A stretch of 64,000 bases of DNA, taken from positions 310,001 to 374,000 of the forward strand of contig VIIQ02000048.1 in assembly GCA_007449985.2 (NCBI GenBank). The letters run 5' to 3'. Under the pieces are notes generated by a model. The model was given only the letters and a program-made list of their open reading frames with translations, did not search any database and had not been told where the DNA came from. Source of the stretch: Desmodesmus armatus (lineage: Eukaryota; Chlorophyta; Chlorophyceae; Sphaeropleales; Scenedesmaceae). How positions within the stretch are numbered: position 1 is the stretch's first letter; each line of letters opens with the position of its first letter. Positions 11,301-21,415 of this stretch are shown here, one piece after another. A program made the translations under genes and the position numbers.

Positions 11301-13672
11301 TATGTCATCGGCATTTCACTCCTGGAAGTTGTTGCGATTCCTTCTGTTTGTATTGCAGTTTTCGACCCCATGCTTTTGCACCGTGTCATTGCCGTACGGT
11401 TTGTCTGCGTGCATTTTGTGCCCTCCAGGCTGAAGAGACGCAGGCAGCTGATGTTTCAGGGCCCCTGTCCCTGATAGCCACAATTGTCAGTGGCTTTGTG
11501 GTGGGCATCTCCTTCCTGCTGTGTGTCACGTTCAGCATCCAGCAACTGTCACCAGCTCTTCAGTCAACCCAGTGTTCAACATCGCATGGCAAGCCTTTGC
11601 CTCGAGGTGAGCGGGGATGGGTGGATATGCGTCCATGGTCATGCACCCATGTTTGTTTGCAGACAGTCTATGCTGCGCGCAGTCGTCGCATTGACCCACC
11701 ATCGTCCCTTTCCGGATGCAAGCATGGCGGCACTTTTGAAGGAATCCCCTATTGAGCTTGTGCTTGCATTGTGCTTGCCATTGGCTTGGGCGTGTTGTTT
11801 GTTGCTGCCAGGTACGGGTCAGGTCTCGGTGCGCTGGGCCTGATGGTAGTGCCTCTGCTGTGCTCCATCTTCTGTGGCAACGCCTGCGTCACATCCAACT
11901 CAAGGTGGGTGGTTCTCAAGAGGCTTTGTCAGCACCCTGCGCTGGCAGGTATGGACTGAAAATTGAACATCAGCAGTGACAGTATAGGAGTAACCTGCAA
12001 GCTGGGTTATGCACAGAATGTCGCTCTTCTTGTCCCACTCACTGTAGGATACATTGGCTCGGTGTGTGTGCATGGGCTGAAGCCTTTGCTAAGGTGCCGT
12101 GCATGGTGAATTATTCACGCAATGGACAAAGCAGCAATGGGTGTATGGGTGTATGTGTGTGATGTGCAGGATGCTGTACGCCTTCAGCCGGGATGGTGCA
12201 GTGCCCCTGTCACGCTGGTGGCGCCAAGTCAACCCTCACTTTGAGGCACCAGTCAATGCTGTGAGTGACAGGGCCTGGGTTGGGGAGGGGCTGAGGAAGG
12301 GGGCTTTGGGGAGGGCTGACAGTGGACTGCTGTGTGGACAGGATGTTGGCTTCAAAAGGGCGGTCAGGAGATCTCAGCACATAAGTAGCGACAGCCGTTA
12401 CTGTCAGCGGCAGTCAAGGGTGCATGTGCGCAGTACTTCATGTGCATGTGCATGTGCATGTGCATGTGCATGTGTTGCTCAACTGGCATTGCATGCGGTG
12501 CTGTTTGTGTTGCCTGCAGGTGTGGTGTGTGGTGCTGCTGTGCTTCATCCTGGGCCTACCCATGCTCCACAGTTACGTGGCATTCGCTGCCATCACTTCC
12601 ATTGGTGTCATAGGCCTGTACATCTCTTACCTAGGTACGGATTACAGTCGGGGATGGGTCGCGTGACGTTGGCCCTTTCCTGCTATATTTCTTTTTTTTG
12701 TTAGGTACAGGGGGCGTGGACCCCCAGCAACATTCCTGCTATATTCAACAATGTCCTGCTGTGCTGCAACAATAGGGAGTGCTGGCAGTGGTGGCAGGAG
12801 GCGTGCATGCTTGGCTTGTTACGGGCTGCATGCCACTTGGTAGCTCTGCTTGCAGCATGACACATTCCACCAGTACACCATGTGCGATGCTGGCACTGCT
12901 AGGGTTTGGAATTAGGGTTTAGGGTTCAGGGTCCTAAACCCTAACCCCAGACTTTTTTGGGGCAGTGTTTGGAGCAAGTGTTCTGTGATAATCATGAGCT
13001 TGCTGTCCTTGTGATAACTTTGTGGTGCTGCTGCGCATGGCACATGTTGCTGCTGTGCAGTGCCCATCACTTTGCGGCTGCTGGTGCGAGAGGAGCAGTT
13101 CCAGCGGGGTCCCTTCCACCTGGGTCGCTGGAACAAGCCTATAGCCGCAGTGGCTTTCTGCTGGGCCCTGCTGGCCTGTGTCATCTTCATCCTGCCTCAA
13201 GTCCTGCCTGTGACTGCTGAGGGGGCCTCTGTACAGGGTTTGAGGAAGCATCACTAGCAATGGACTGCAATTGTGCATGTAGCTGCATGCTGTGGTTTAG
13301 GCATGCCAAATGCTGCAGGCAGTACCTGCTGCAGACAGCAGTGTAGAGTTGATGCTACACACGCAGATGAAGCTGATGACAGCATGACAGCATGCCAACC
13401 AACATGCTGTTGCCCTGGAGTAACACAGCTGTTACGCATGTTGCTGACAAGGGCTGGCACACTGCTGTCTGTCCTTTTTCTCGCAGTCCCTCAATTACGC
13501 TCCTATTGCTGTGGGAGTCGTGCTTTTGGTCAGTGGCGGCTGGTGGGTGTGTGGCGCACACAAGTGGTTCAATGGTCCTCGCCGCACAGTGGAGGAGGAG
13601 GAGGATCCTGTGGACTTGAAGGCAGACCTGCAGGGCAAGGACACCTCCAAGCAAGCCATGAAGGAGATCTAA
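8390..13672 (+). CDS. APC-superfamily amino acid/polyamine permease (BAT1/GABA-permease-like) with an apparent frameshift
   Basis: Exons read by motif and phase: 8606-8647, 8926-9019, 9322-9455, 9703-9739, 9977-10072, 10302-10472, 10712-10888, 11085-11110, 11429-11606, 11812-11904, 12170-12260, 12520-12634, 13061-13230 and 13487-13672. A tiny first exon 8390-8401 (MGWL) is a guess. The product is about 540 residues. Family motifs include LGYKQELSRHLSTFHNFATT, YQYGGPVSIVWGW, LAEICSAYPT, SGGVYFWAHRL, VTSNSRMLYAFSRDGA and RGPFHLGRW. These match eukaryotic bidirectional amino acid transporters with about 12 membrane spans, usually in plasma or organelle membranes; substrate is unknown. Exon 11429-11606 is out of phase by one base: it must be read in one frame up to about 11545 and in another afterwards to keep SVNPVFNIAWQAF and the next exon. 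This is either a sequence error or a real break. Confidence 0.88.
11540..11560 (+). other. Frame break in permease exon
   Basis: Up to FSIQQ the exon reads in one frame and encodes a membrane span. From SSVNPVF onwards the family-like sequence lies in another frame that joins correctly to exon 11812-11904. The exon is 178 bases, whereas phase continuity needs a length of 2 modulo 3. Continuing in the first frame meets a stop in the next exon. Confidence 0.7.
12437..12474 (+). repeat. (TGCATG)n hexanucleotide microsatellite in permease intron
   Basis: About six tandem copies of alternating purine-pyrimidine TGCATG-type units lie in the intron before exon 12520. Another intron holds a TCATG-type pentanucleotide run at 11275-11308. 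Both are simple-sequence repeats with no other visible role. Confidence 0.8.
12900..12948. repeat. Interstitial telomere-like inverted motif in permease intron
   Basis: The segment carries TTTAGGG-type motifs followed by CCTAAACCCTAACCCC, so telomere-like units face each other. TTTAGGG is the plant-type telomere repeat used by many green algae. It lies within the intron 12635-13060. Confidence 0.7.
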
Positions 13673-15700
13673 GGGTGCTGTTAGCAGCAGTTGATGGTGC
13701 AGTAGTACAAGTAGCAGAAATCGGGGTTTGAGGTAATATGGACAGGATATCTCGAGGTGGTATGGACAGGGTATATCTTTTGCGTAATTTGCTGGTGTAC
13801 CCATGTAGTGGGGTGGGGTGGGGCTGGCAAGTGTGTTGTTTGTTGTGTGTGTGTCGACTGCTGAGGTGCAGTGTGTGACTGCTGAGGTGCATTGTGTGGA
13901 AAAGAAATACCCAGCTTCTGCATCGTCCTGAGTTGCAAGTGAAGGGCGATGCACCTAACACCTCAAGGACTGGTCAGCTGGTGCGGAACATGTGTGTGGT
14001 TTTGGCATGCACCTTTGAATCATTGTGAGACTACTTATAGGGTGGGGATGCTGTGTCAGTGTTGCGGCACGTGCTGTGTGTGGCTGTCCCCCGTGGGGCA
14101 ACCTGAATTAGAATACACATGCAATTGTCTCTTGCATCACTGATGCTGCGGCACCTGGGCTGTCGCTGTGCTTTCATTGGACAAAAGCTTTATGACAGCG
14201 GGTGCTCACCAACTGGTGTTAGTACCAGCCACACACGTGTGATGTCCACCTGTGGTTATGAGACCCTGAACCGCTCAGCACCTGCGTGTTGCTATGATGT
14301 GGTGATCTGAATGCGGTGGTTCTTTTTTTGTTAGCAGCGTTTGATGGAAGGAAGGCATTTCAAGTCAGTTGCGGTGCCAATGCTGCACAGCGGATTCAAG
14401 GGTGTGTGGCATGTACTGCCATCATGTGAAGCTGTCCTTTGGCAAGTATGACAACCAAAATGTATAGCTGGACACAGCGGCTGTTTCACTATGTTGAATG
14501 TTGTGCAAAGAGGGGTGATTTGTTGCTTGGCAACACGTTTGTGAGGCAGGCTTCCTGGTGTGCGATTTGTTCCGATGGTGGACAGAGCACCCCGCTATCA
14601 CATGGAGCATCCCTCTATGTTGTCCGGGACTTTCTCATGATAGTGCATCGCTGATGCAGGGGTGTGATGTTGGCTTGGTGCACTTTGTGCTGCCGCCAGC
14701 AAGTACATCAATGACAGACCCCTGATTACTGTAGTGACCCCTTGCTATTGGTGCAATGCTTGTAGTTGGTGGAATCTGTGCAACGTAGACGTACAGTCTC
14801 CGTTGGATCCATGTTCAAGGTAGTCACTTTCAGGGTGTATGCAGGCTTTGTTTATGTGGTTAGTTGAAGATGCATGTGCTGTGATGGCTTCTTGCAGATG
14901 TGCAAGCTGTACAGTCAGCATGCCGGCAGGCGCCTGGTGTGCTGTGTGGCCATGCAGAGTAAGAAGCATGTGTGAGAAGTGCGCTCGTCTGTTCATAGGG
15001 CACTCGGGCCCAGGGTCGAGTGGGTGTCCTGTTTGAAGCTCCTCAGAAGTCTGTGCAACATGCTTCCTTGGGACGAGAGTATAGACACATGCATGTGCTG
15101 GCCAGCAGGCAGTCAGGGAATGCAAGGTTTTTCACCGGTTCAATCATTCGCTGCAGAGAGCAGCTGGTGTTTTGCATACTGGTGGGGCAATGCTGGCTCA
15201 GTCACCACGATGTTATTCTGTATGGAATGACAAGAATGAGCAAGCGACTGCTGAAGTAGGGCTGCCCTTTTGGATGGTTCTTGACAGAGGCTTTGTAAAC
15301 AATCCGTTTGGTTGTGATGATGACCAAGCACTACATGCGGCAACATATAGTACACATTCAATGCAGCTTGAGGTGGACCCAGGAGGGAGGGACATTCTAT
15401 GTATATGTACACCAACTATCCACAGTTGACACCCTGCACCCTCCCCTCAAACCACTTCTTGCTGCTGCCCCAGTCTCTGCCAGCGCTGTTGCATGCATCT
15501 GCTGTACTTTGCTGCTGAAGGGCCAGCAGCAGCGGCAGCAAGTGTGCCGCCTGCAGCCGATAGGCGATCAACACTGCTACTGGATTTTGTCAGAGTCACT
15601 GCCGCTACTTCACCACTTGCATGTCACAGGCAGTCGAATTGTGTTGTAATGTCAAGCAAGTGACATCAATGTGCCACTGCACAGCACGCATGTGATTGTC
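13673..15700 (+). other. Probable long 3' UTR of the permease gene
   Basis: No open frame here shows a recognisable domain. The plus strand is T/G-rich like other sense 3' UTRs in the window, and a TGTAA motif occurs at 15645-15649. Base composition switches to A/C-rich on the plus strand shortly after 15700, as if transcription arrives from the other side. Short tandem duplications occur near 13735-13775 and 13850-13895. Confidence 0.4.
15645..15649 (+). terminator. Candidate TGTAA polyadenylation motif (permease)
   Basis: A TGTAA motif lies just before the strand-composition switch at about 15.7 kb, fitting the end of the plus-strand transcript. Confidence 0.3.
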
Positions 15701-18700
15701 CCCATTCCGGACTAGGGGGAGCCTTCTGAGAAGAGAGTGTGGTAGAGTTGGCGCTGGTGACAGAGACAGAGACCCAGCTTGATTTTGATTACATCATGTG
15801 GTAAGTTACAGAACAGCTGAGACAACAACATCCCACAACCACTGTCTGGGATACAGGCCATACCATCCAGCCATTGGGTGCAGCCTGCCAGTATTGAATA
15901 CTCTGTGTGCAAGCAGGCATGCAACAGCAGGCCAGCAGGCTCAATGAGGGCAGAGTGGTAGGAGAACCAGCCACCAACGACCCCAACCAGGGCTATGCAT
16001 TGCAATGCTGGGTTCGGATCAACCTTCCAGAGCCTCGATAGCATTGATATCAAGGGGTCTGATCACCCTACAAAGTCGACCAGCTGCAGACAACTGGAGA
16101 AGCAAGCGCAGTACATGCTGGCACCAGCCACCGGCACGAAGTACAGCATCACAGCCTGCAGTTGCAAAAAGCATTCCAACAGAAGAGATCCCCACTAGTG
16201 ATATATTTCCCTGGCTGGTTGGCAACTACCCGCCGCTTTCGTGCTAGGCACAACAGCTCTGCACTACCTGCAGCAGTGCCTTGCAGGCCGCTGTGCGCAT
16301 GGCAAAACATGTTTCAAAGCATCATGCGCAACATACACAGCAAACCCAAACCAGCAATAACAATACCGCAAGTCCCTTCAAGTTCAAGAAAACACAACAT
16401 CTCTGAGATGTCCCATGCCAACCCCACTGCCACTAGCAGGGTACCGGTACCCTGCGGTGCTGGTACCAGGCGACATAGGCTACTACCACATACTTTTGGC
16501 AATACTAAATAGTAGGATCTGTACAGAGAGGACACTGCGCAATGGCAGCAGCTTGTCCCGCTCCTTGCATGGTTTGCCACAATACTCCCAAATGAGGCTG
16601 CAAGGCACGCAACACTCCAGCGCCTGCCTCTTGCATCCTCACAGCGCACACCCTATTGCACCCTAAAGACAGCAGCCAGCAGACAGTATGCCACGCTAGC
16701 GCCCAGCAAGATTACATACTTATTGGCAGGTCTGGGGACGCATGTGGATCATCCACATGTTGAACATGTACAACCAGGAGGGAGATGATATGCCGTGCTG
16801 TACGCCTTGCTCACCACAGCCAACACCACTTCAAGACTGCAGCAGAAGCCAGCACGCACTGCCAATCGGTGACAACAAGGGACAATGCCTTGTGCAGCAC
16901 ACTGCCAGTGACTGTACGCTGTGCAGTCACTGGGACATGGTATGTCCTAGGGCGCACCTGCACCCTGTGCAAACTAGCACCGTCTACAGCACAGCAGGTG
17001 CATGCACCACCCATTGCTCTCCGGCAGCACCACATGGTGCTTATGGCAGTGCCACAACTGCAACGCCTTGCCACTGCAACGGTCCTACAAACCTGCTGCA
17101 GGTTCAAGCTTGTTGTTGCAGTCAGCAACCATGATTTGAACATAGCTTGCCGCGGAAGCACCTCAGATGAGCTTGCCGCAGCACATGAACTATGTTGCAC
17201 AGAAAAACATACAACAATTGCACCCCCACGGTGCACCAGGAAGCTGTCCATACCAGGCAACCACTCTGAGCCTCAAGCCGCAGGCTGCTGACAGTGGGCA
17301 GGGACCGACTGCCTTGGCAGCCAAACTTGAAGGTCTGACTGGTGAACATGCATGTGCCTCACTAACTACAGTCGGTGCATATACTTAAAGGCAGACAAGC
17401 CCGTCGCAAATAGTACCCCTGCCGCACGCCAAAAGGCTGGCTGGCTGCAACCAGCAATGCACTACAGCTGCAGGACAGAGTAGCTGACCAGCTACTGAGC
17501 TCAAGCTTGAACATGGAAACCCCCTGCAAACACGAAGTCACCCAGCAGAACGAATAGGATAGGGAACCACACACCAGCTGCAGAGCCAACCAGGAGGTGC
17601 ACACCAAGGGAGCACAACCCACAGTACACTACTACCTGATCGCCCACCGTGAAAGGACATGGCATACATGATCTGCATCACTGTGCCTGCCCGAGTCAGG
17701 TAAACACTTTGTCGTACGCATAGATAAACAGTGCAATTGCCTGCTGAAATGACAAACTGAGAATGGCAGATCAGCCATTCTTGCACATCTTCACCCTGCT
17801 GGACCCAAGCTGCCACGATCAAACCACATCAATCCATTTGCAAATGCCAACACGGTCCCTTCATCGAGGAGAGGTGGGGCACTGCATATTCATCGCACGT
17901 ACAAGCGGCACTGTACAGGCCAGATGCCCTCTTTGAAATCAGCAAGTCCACACCTGATCCACGCACACCATGCATACCATATGTGACACTTAAATACACA
18001 CACCCCTGACCCCACTGCTGCCTAGCTTCCATCCCAGTGATGCAAGTGATGCAATAAATCCTTTTGCAAGCTACTACTGAGCTACCACTACCAGGAACCA
18101 CAAGGTGCCAAAACAAGGGGTCCCGACAGGACCACAACTGTGTTGGCTTTGGCAGTCAACCACAGCAACCCCACCACACGGAAGCAACACTTCGACCACA
18201 GTGGTGAAACTCCTCACGATGCTGTGACAAACACAATCCTGCACCCTCTCTGAAAGACACGTAACACCGCTTGCTGCCTGCCAGGTGTCCAACACCTGTA
18301 GTGACCACAATTGTGCTTGCAAGCACACACATGATGCAGCATGAGGCAGGCAGGAATGCGGAGGCACCACTTCACCTAGTGCATTTTTCAAATCAAAGAA
18401 CCCCACATCATCCCGTACAGCATATGCAACATCCCGTACAGCATATGCAACAACGCCCTTCCAGGCTGCAAATGGGACGCGCTTCGGCACCGTGTTGCGA
18501 ATGAAAGCATCTCAGGCTGTCTCTGTACCCTACCAACAACCATAGAGCACAGTCGAAAGAGCCATTGTGCCTCAAAAGAGCCATTGTGCCTCAAATCCCA
18601 AACTCATAACCCAGGCAAGTTGCCAACATGGCATGCCCTTGCCAGGAAGCCAGGCACATGAGTGCCTGGCAGGTCTGCTGCTGCTCAATTTTCTCAGCTG

Positions 18701-19446
18701 GCAGTTGCCACATGCTGCAAACCCCGACACGGCCAGCTGATCCTTGCACACATGACCTGTGTGCTGCATGCAAACACCATGGATGCCACCAGCTGTAACA
18801 GTCTACGTGCTGCATGCCCAACCTTCCATATGCTGGCCAAACATGGGCGCCTTCAGATGGTGGAACGACGGTGAACATGTAGGCACCAAAATGTGCACAC
18901 ATGTTGTGGTGTGAGTGCACAGTGATACATACCCCCATACATAAGTATTTCTAGCATGCATGCGATCAAAGCACTCCCAAGGATGTCAGCCAAGGTGAAG
19001 CCAAGAATGGCGCATGCAGAAGCTTGGCCAACAATCCCACGCCATTCCCCCCTCTCAATGTTGATCCTGCATGCCCCCTGCCATCCCCAGCCGCCAACAC
19101 CACAACAGCACGACGCACACCACAAAGGCTCTGCGGTGCGCTCCTGTGTACTGGTAGACAGACTGTGCACACATCACAAAGCAGACTTGCCACATGCACA
19201 GCCCTTCACTCCAACCTGCCCTCCATAGCTCACATCCGCGTCAGAACATGCACTGTCTGTGCATTGAAGGCCCAGACAACCCATGCCACATGCCTCATGC
19301 GTGGCTCTGAAGCAAGCGCAATCTTGCCATCCACACATACACCAACATGCAGCGGTAGCAGCTACTCACACGCCTGCCACTGCATGCGACCACAAGCAAG
19401 ACCACACATTTAGGCGCCAGCATTGAACCTCACACTGCTGGCAACC
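15701..19446 (-). other. Probable long 3' UTR of the CCCH zinc-finger gene
   Basis: The minus strand is T/G-rich here, the mirror of 13.7-15.7 kb. No open frame has a recognisable domain. Minus-strand TGTAA motifs (TTACA on plus) occur at 15789-15793 and 16712-16716. Small tandem duplications lie at about 18411-18450 (21-22 bp unit) and 18553-18596 (about 20 bp unit). A 20-bp perfect palindrome lies at 16436-16455. A missed small gene cannot be excluded. Confidence 0.35.
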
Positions 19447-20008
19447 CTATTGCTGCTGCTGCAGCCTGCCGCACACCATGGTAGTGCTGCTGTTACCGCT
19501 GTCGCTCCTCTGTGGGACGATCATATCCTTTGACACCTGCAGCTGTTGGTCATGGATGAAGTTGCAGCGGTCCCCGTAGGGGCAGCTTCCCTGCAGGGAG
19601 AATGTCCTGCAGGGCTGGGTCTTGTACTTGGGGTGACGCTGGATGGGGCGCAGCTCGTTGCCGCCATGCGCAAACTGGCAGCGCGAGCCGTAGCGGCAGC
19701 CGCCAGTCTCCATCCAGGTGCGGCACATCTCAGTCTGCAGAGCAGCCAGCACACGCACATGAGCGCAGATAAGCCAGAGATAATCAATCTGATCGCTGTC
19801 TTGGGCTGCCACAATTTGCTTGCAGCACTGCTGTCAGGTGTCTGTCTGTGTCTGAACAACAATGCCACCCAGTTATCCACGCCCTCACTGCGCAGGTACA
19901 TCAGGTACACCCCAGCACACAACTTGAACAGCATGAACACATCAGCCTACAGCAAACGTGGATAGCTGAACACCTCATGACTGAGCAGCAGCCTACCTTG
20001 TACATGGG

Positions 20009-20013
20009 GTTGC
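20009..20013. repeat. Target-site duplication, left copy (GTTGC)
   Basis: GTTGC immediately precedes the left LTR and is repeated at 26047-26051 right after the right LTR. Five-base duplications are typical of Ty3/gypsy integrases. Confidence 0.95.
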
Positions 20014-20333
20014 TGTTATGAGTAAGCTCGATACTTTATCTTTTGGTTGTCAACGGCCTGTCACAACCGTAATCCGGTTGGTCGGTCGAAGGCCAGTCGA
20101 CCTTTCGGCATCAAGCACGAGCCCTGCGCTCATGCTCGACACTTCCAATTCCTTCTGGTTATCTTTCCTACATCATTTCCAGTTGTATCTGTTATCTTGT
20201 TCGGTCATTGGTAACCTCGTCGTTCACAGGATTCCCTGAGTCCGAGCCCAGACTCTCTTTATGGCATCCAAAGTCATAGGAAAGTCTAGTCTTGGCATGC
20301 ACGCACTGACAGAGCGTTCCACAGCTCTCAACA
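20014..20333 (+). repeat. Left (5') LTR
   Basis: 320 bp, beginning TGTTATGAG and ending CTCAACA. Base-for-base reading against 25727-26046 shows no difference. Confidence 0.97.
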
Positions 20334-20335
20334 AG

Positions 20336-20350
20336 TGGTAGCGGAGACCT
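20336..20350 (+). other. Candidate primer-binding site
   Basis: Two bases after the LTR, TGGTAGCGGAGAC begins with the TGG expected from pairing with a tRNA CCA end. It partly resembles the initiator-Met site used by many plant gypsy elements, but the tRNA is not certain. Confidence 0.45.
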
Positions 20351-20406
20351 CGGTCTTCGTTGCCCAATTTAGCCCATCAGCTTCCCACTCGCCTTACAAT
20401 CATCGT

Positions 20407-21348
20407 ATGGAGTTCGAACAGTTCCAGGCGCAGCTGTCGCAGCAGTCGGAGCATCTTCAACAGCTGATGCAACAGCTTGCGCTGGAGCGGCAGTCGCGTG
20501 TGCAGCTGGAACAGCAACTGCAACAGCAGCACGTGATGGCATCGGTGCGTACACCTAAGCCTCCTGAGACGGACGGTAAGAAACCCACACCGGAGCACTT
20601 CTCCGAGGCGTTCGAGGTGTACGTTGCGCAGAAGGGTGTGAATCTCAACAGCCCTGCAGCTTGCCAGCTTGCAGCAACCTTCTTGAGGGATGCTGCCCTT
20701 GATTGGTATGTCATTCACCAGCAGGAGGTGTCAGCAGGTAGAGCAGCACCCTTCACCAGTTGGCAGCAGATGAAGCAAGCCTTTATGCAGCGCTTTGCAC
20801 CCTACGACACCCATGAGCTTGCACGCTCCCGGTTGGATAGGCTCCTGCAAACCCGCAGTGTTGCAGAGTATGCTTCGCAGTACACCGCCCTCATGCTGCA
20901 GCTGCCGGCGATGGATGAGGGCACCCGCATTCACTTCTTTGTGCGCGGCCTCAAGCCCGCAGTGAGAGTGCAGGTGGCCCTCCACCAGCCGCAGTCCTTG
21001 GACGCAGCCGTCAGCCTGGCTATGGCAGCCGACACCATGCTGTTTAGCGGTGGGCTGGCAGCGCTCAACCCCTTCGGCAGCTTTGGCGGCAGCAGCAGCG
21101 GTGGCGGTGGCGGTTACCGCAACCCAGCATTTGGCAGCAGGCCCAGTGGCAGCAGCAGCCACCCCGCCCCCATGGAGCTTGGGTCGCTGCAGCGTGCCCC
21201 ACAGCGCAACCCTCAGCAACCCCCTACCAGCGGCAAAGTGCCCTACTGCAGCTGGCATCACCGCCAAGGGCACTGGACCGCCGACTGTCGTCAGCGTGCT
21301 CGCTCAATGCGCACACAGCACCCTGACGGCAAGGCGGCCAAGCAGTAG
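20407..21348 (+). CDS. gag: Chromovirus Gag
   Basis: From the first ATG the frame gives 313 residues. The N-terminus is a Gln-rich coiled coil. A retrotransposon capsid-type region follows, with LRDAALDWY and a FMQRFAPYDTHELARSRL-type segment through to FFVRGLKPAVRVQV. The C-terminus is Gly/Ser-rich with one zinc knuckle, CSWHHRQGHWTADC, of the form C-x2-H-x4-H-x4-C found in many plant gypsy Gags in place of the usual CCHC. The protein packages element RNA into particles. Its stop is followed by a separate pol frame. Confidence 0.92.
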   Translation: MEFEQFQAQLSQQSEHLQQLMQQLALERQSRVQLEQQLQQQHVMASVRTPKPPETDGKKPTPEHFSEAFEVYVAQKGVNLNSPAACQLAATFLRDAALDWYVIHQQEVSAGRAAPFTSWQQMKQAFMQRFAPYDTHELARSRLDRLLQTRSVAEYASQYTALMLQLPAMDEGTRIHFFVRGLKPAVRVQVALHQPQSLDAAVSLAMAADTMLFSGGLAALNPFGSFGGSSSGGGGGYRNPAFGSRPSGSSSHPAPMELGSLQRAPQRNPQQPPTSGKVPYCSWHHRQGHWTADCRQRARSMRTQHPDGKAAKQ

Positions 21349-21415
21349 TTCGCTACTGCTGTGCTAGGAGTGGGCTGTACTGCAAGGCAAGTCGGCTTTG
21401 CCCTGCCGTAGCAGT

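Noticed and set aside
14745..15125. 126-residue minus-strand frame in the tail-to-tail region
   Set aside because: No domain, atypical composition for the coding regions here, and no splice partners.
20018..20239. A 73-residue frame present in both LTRs
   Set aside because: It is a chance frame in the LTR, duplicated because the LTRs are identical; no domain is seen.
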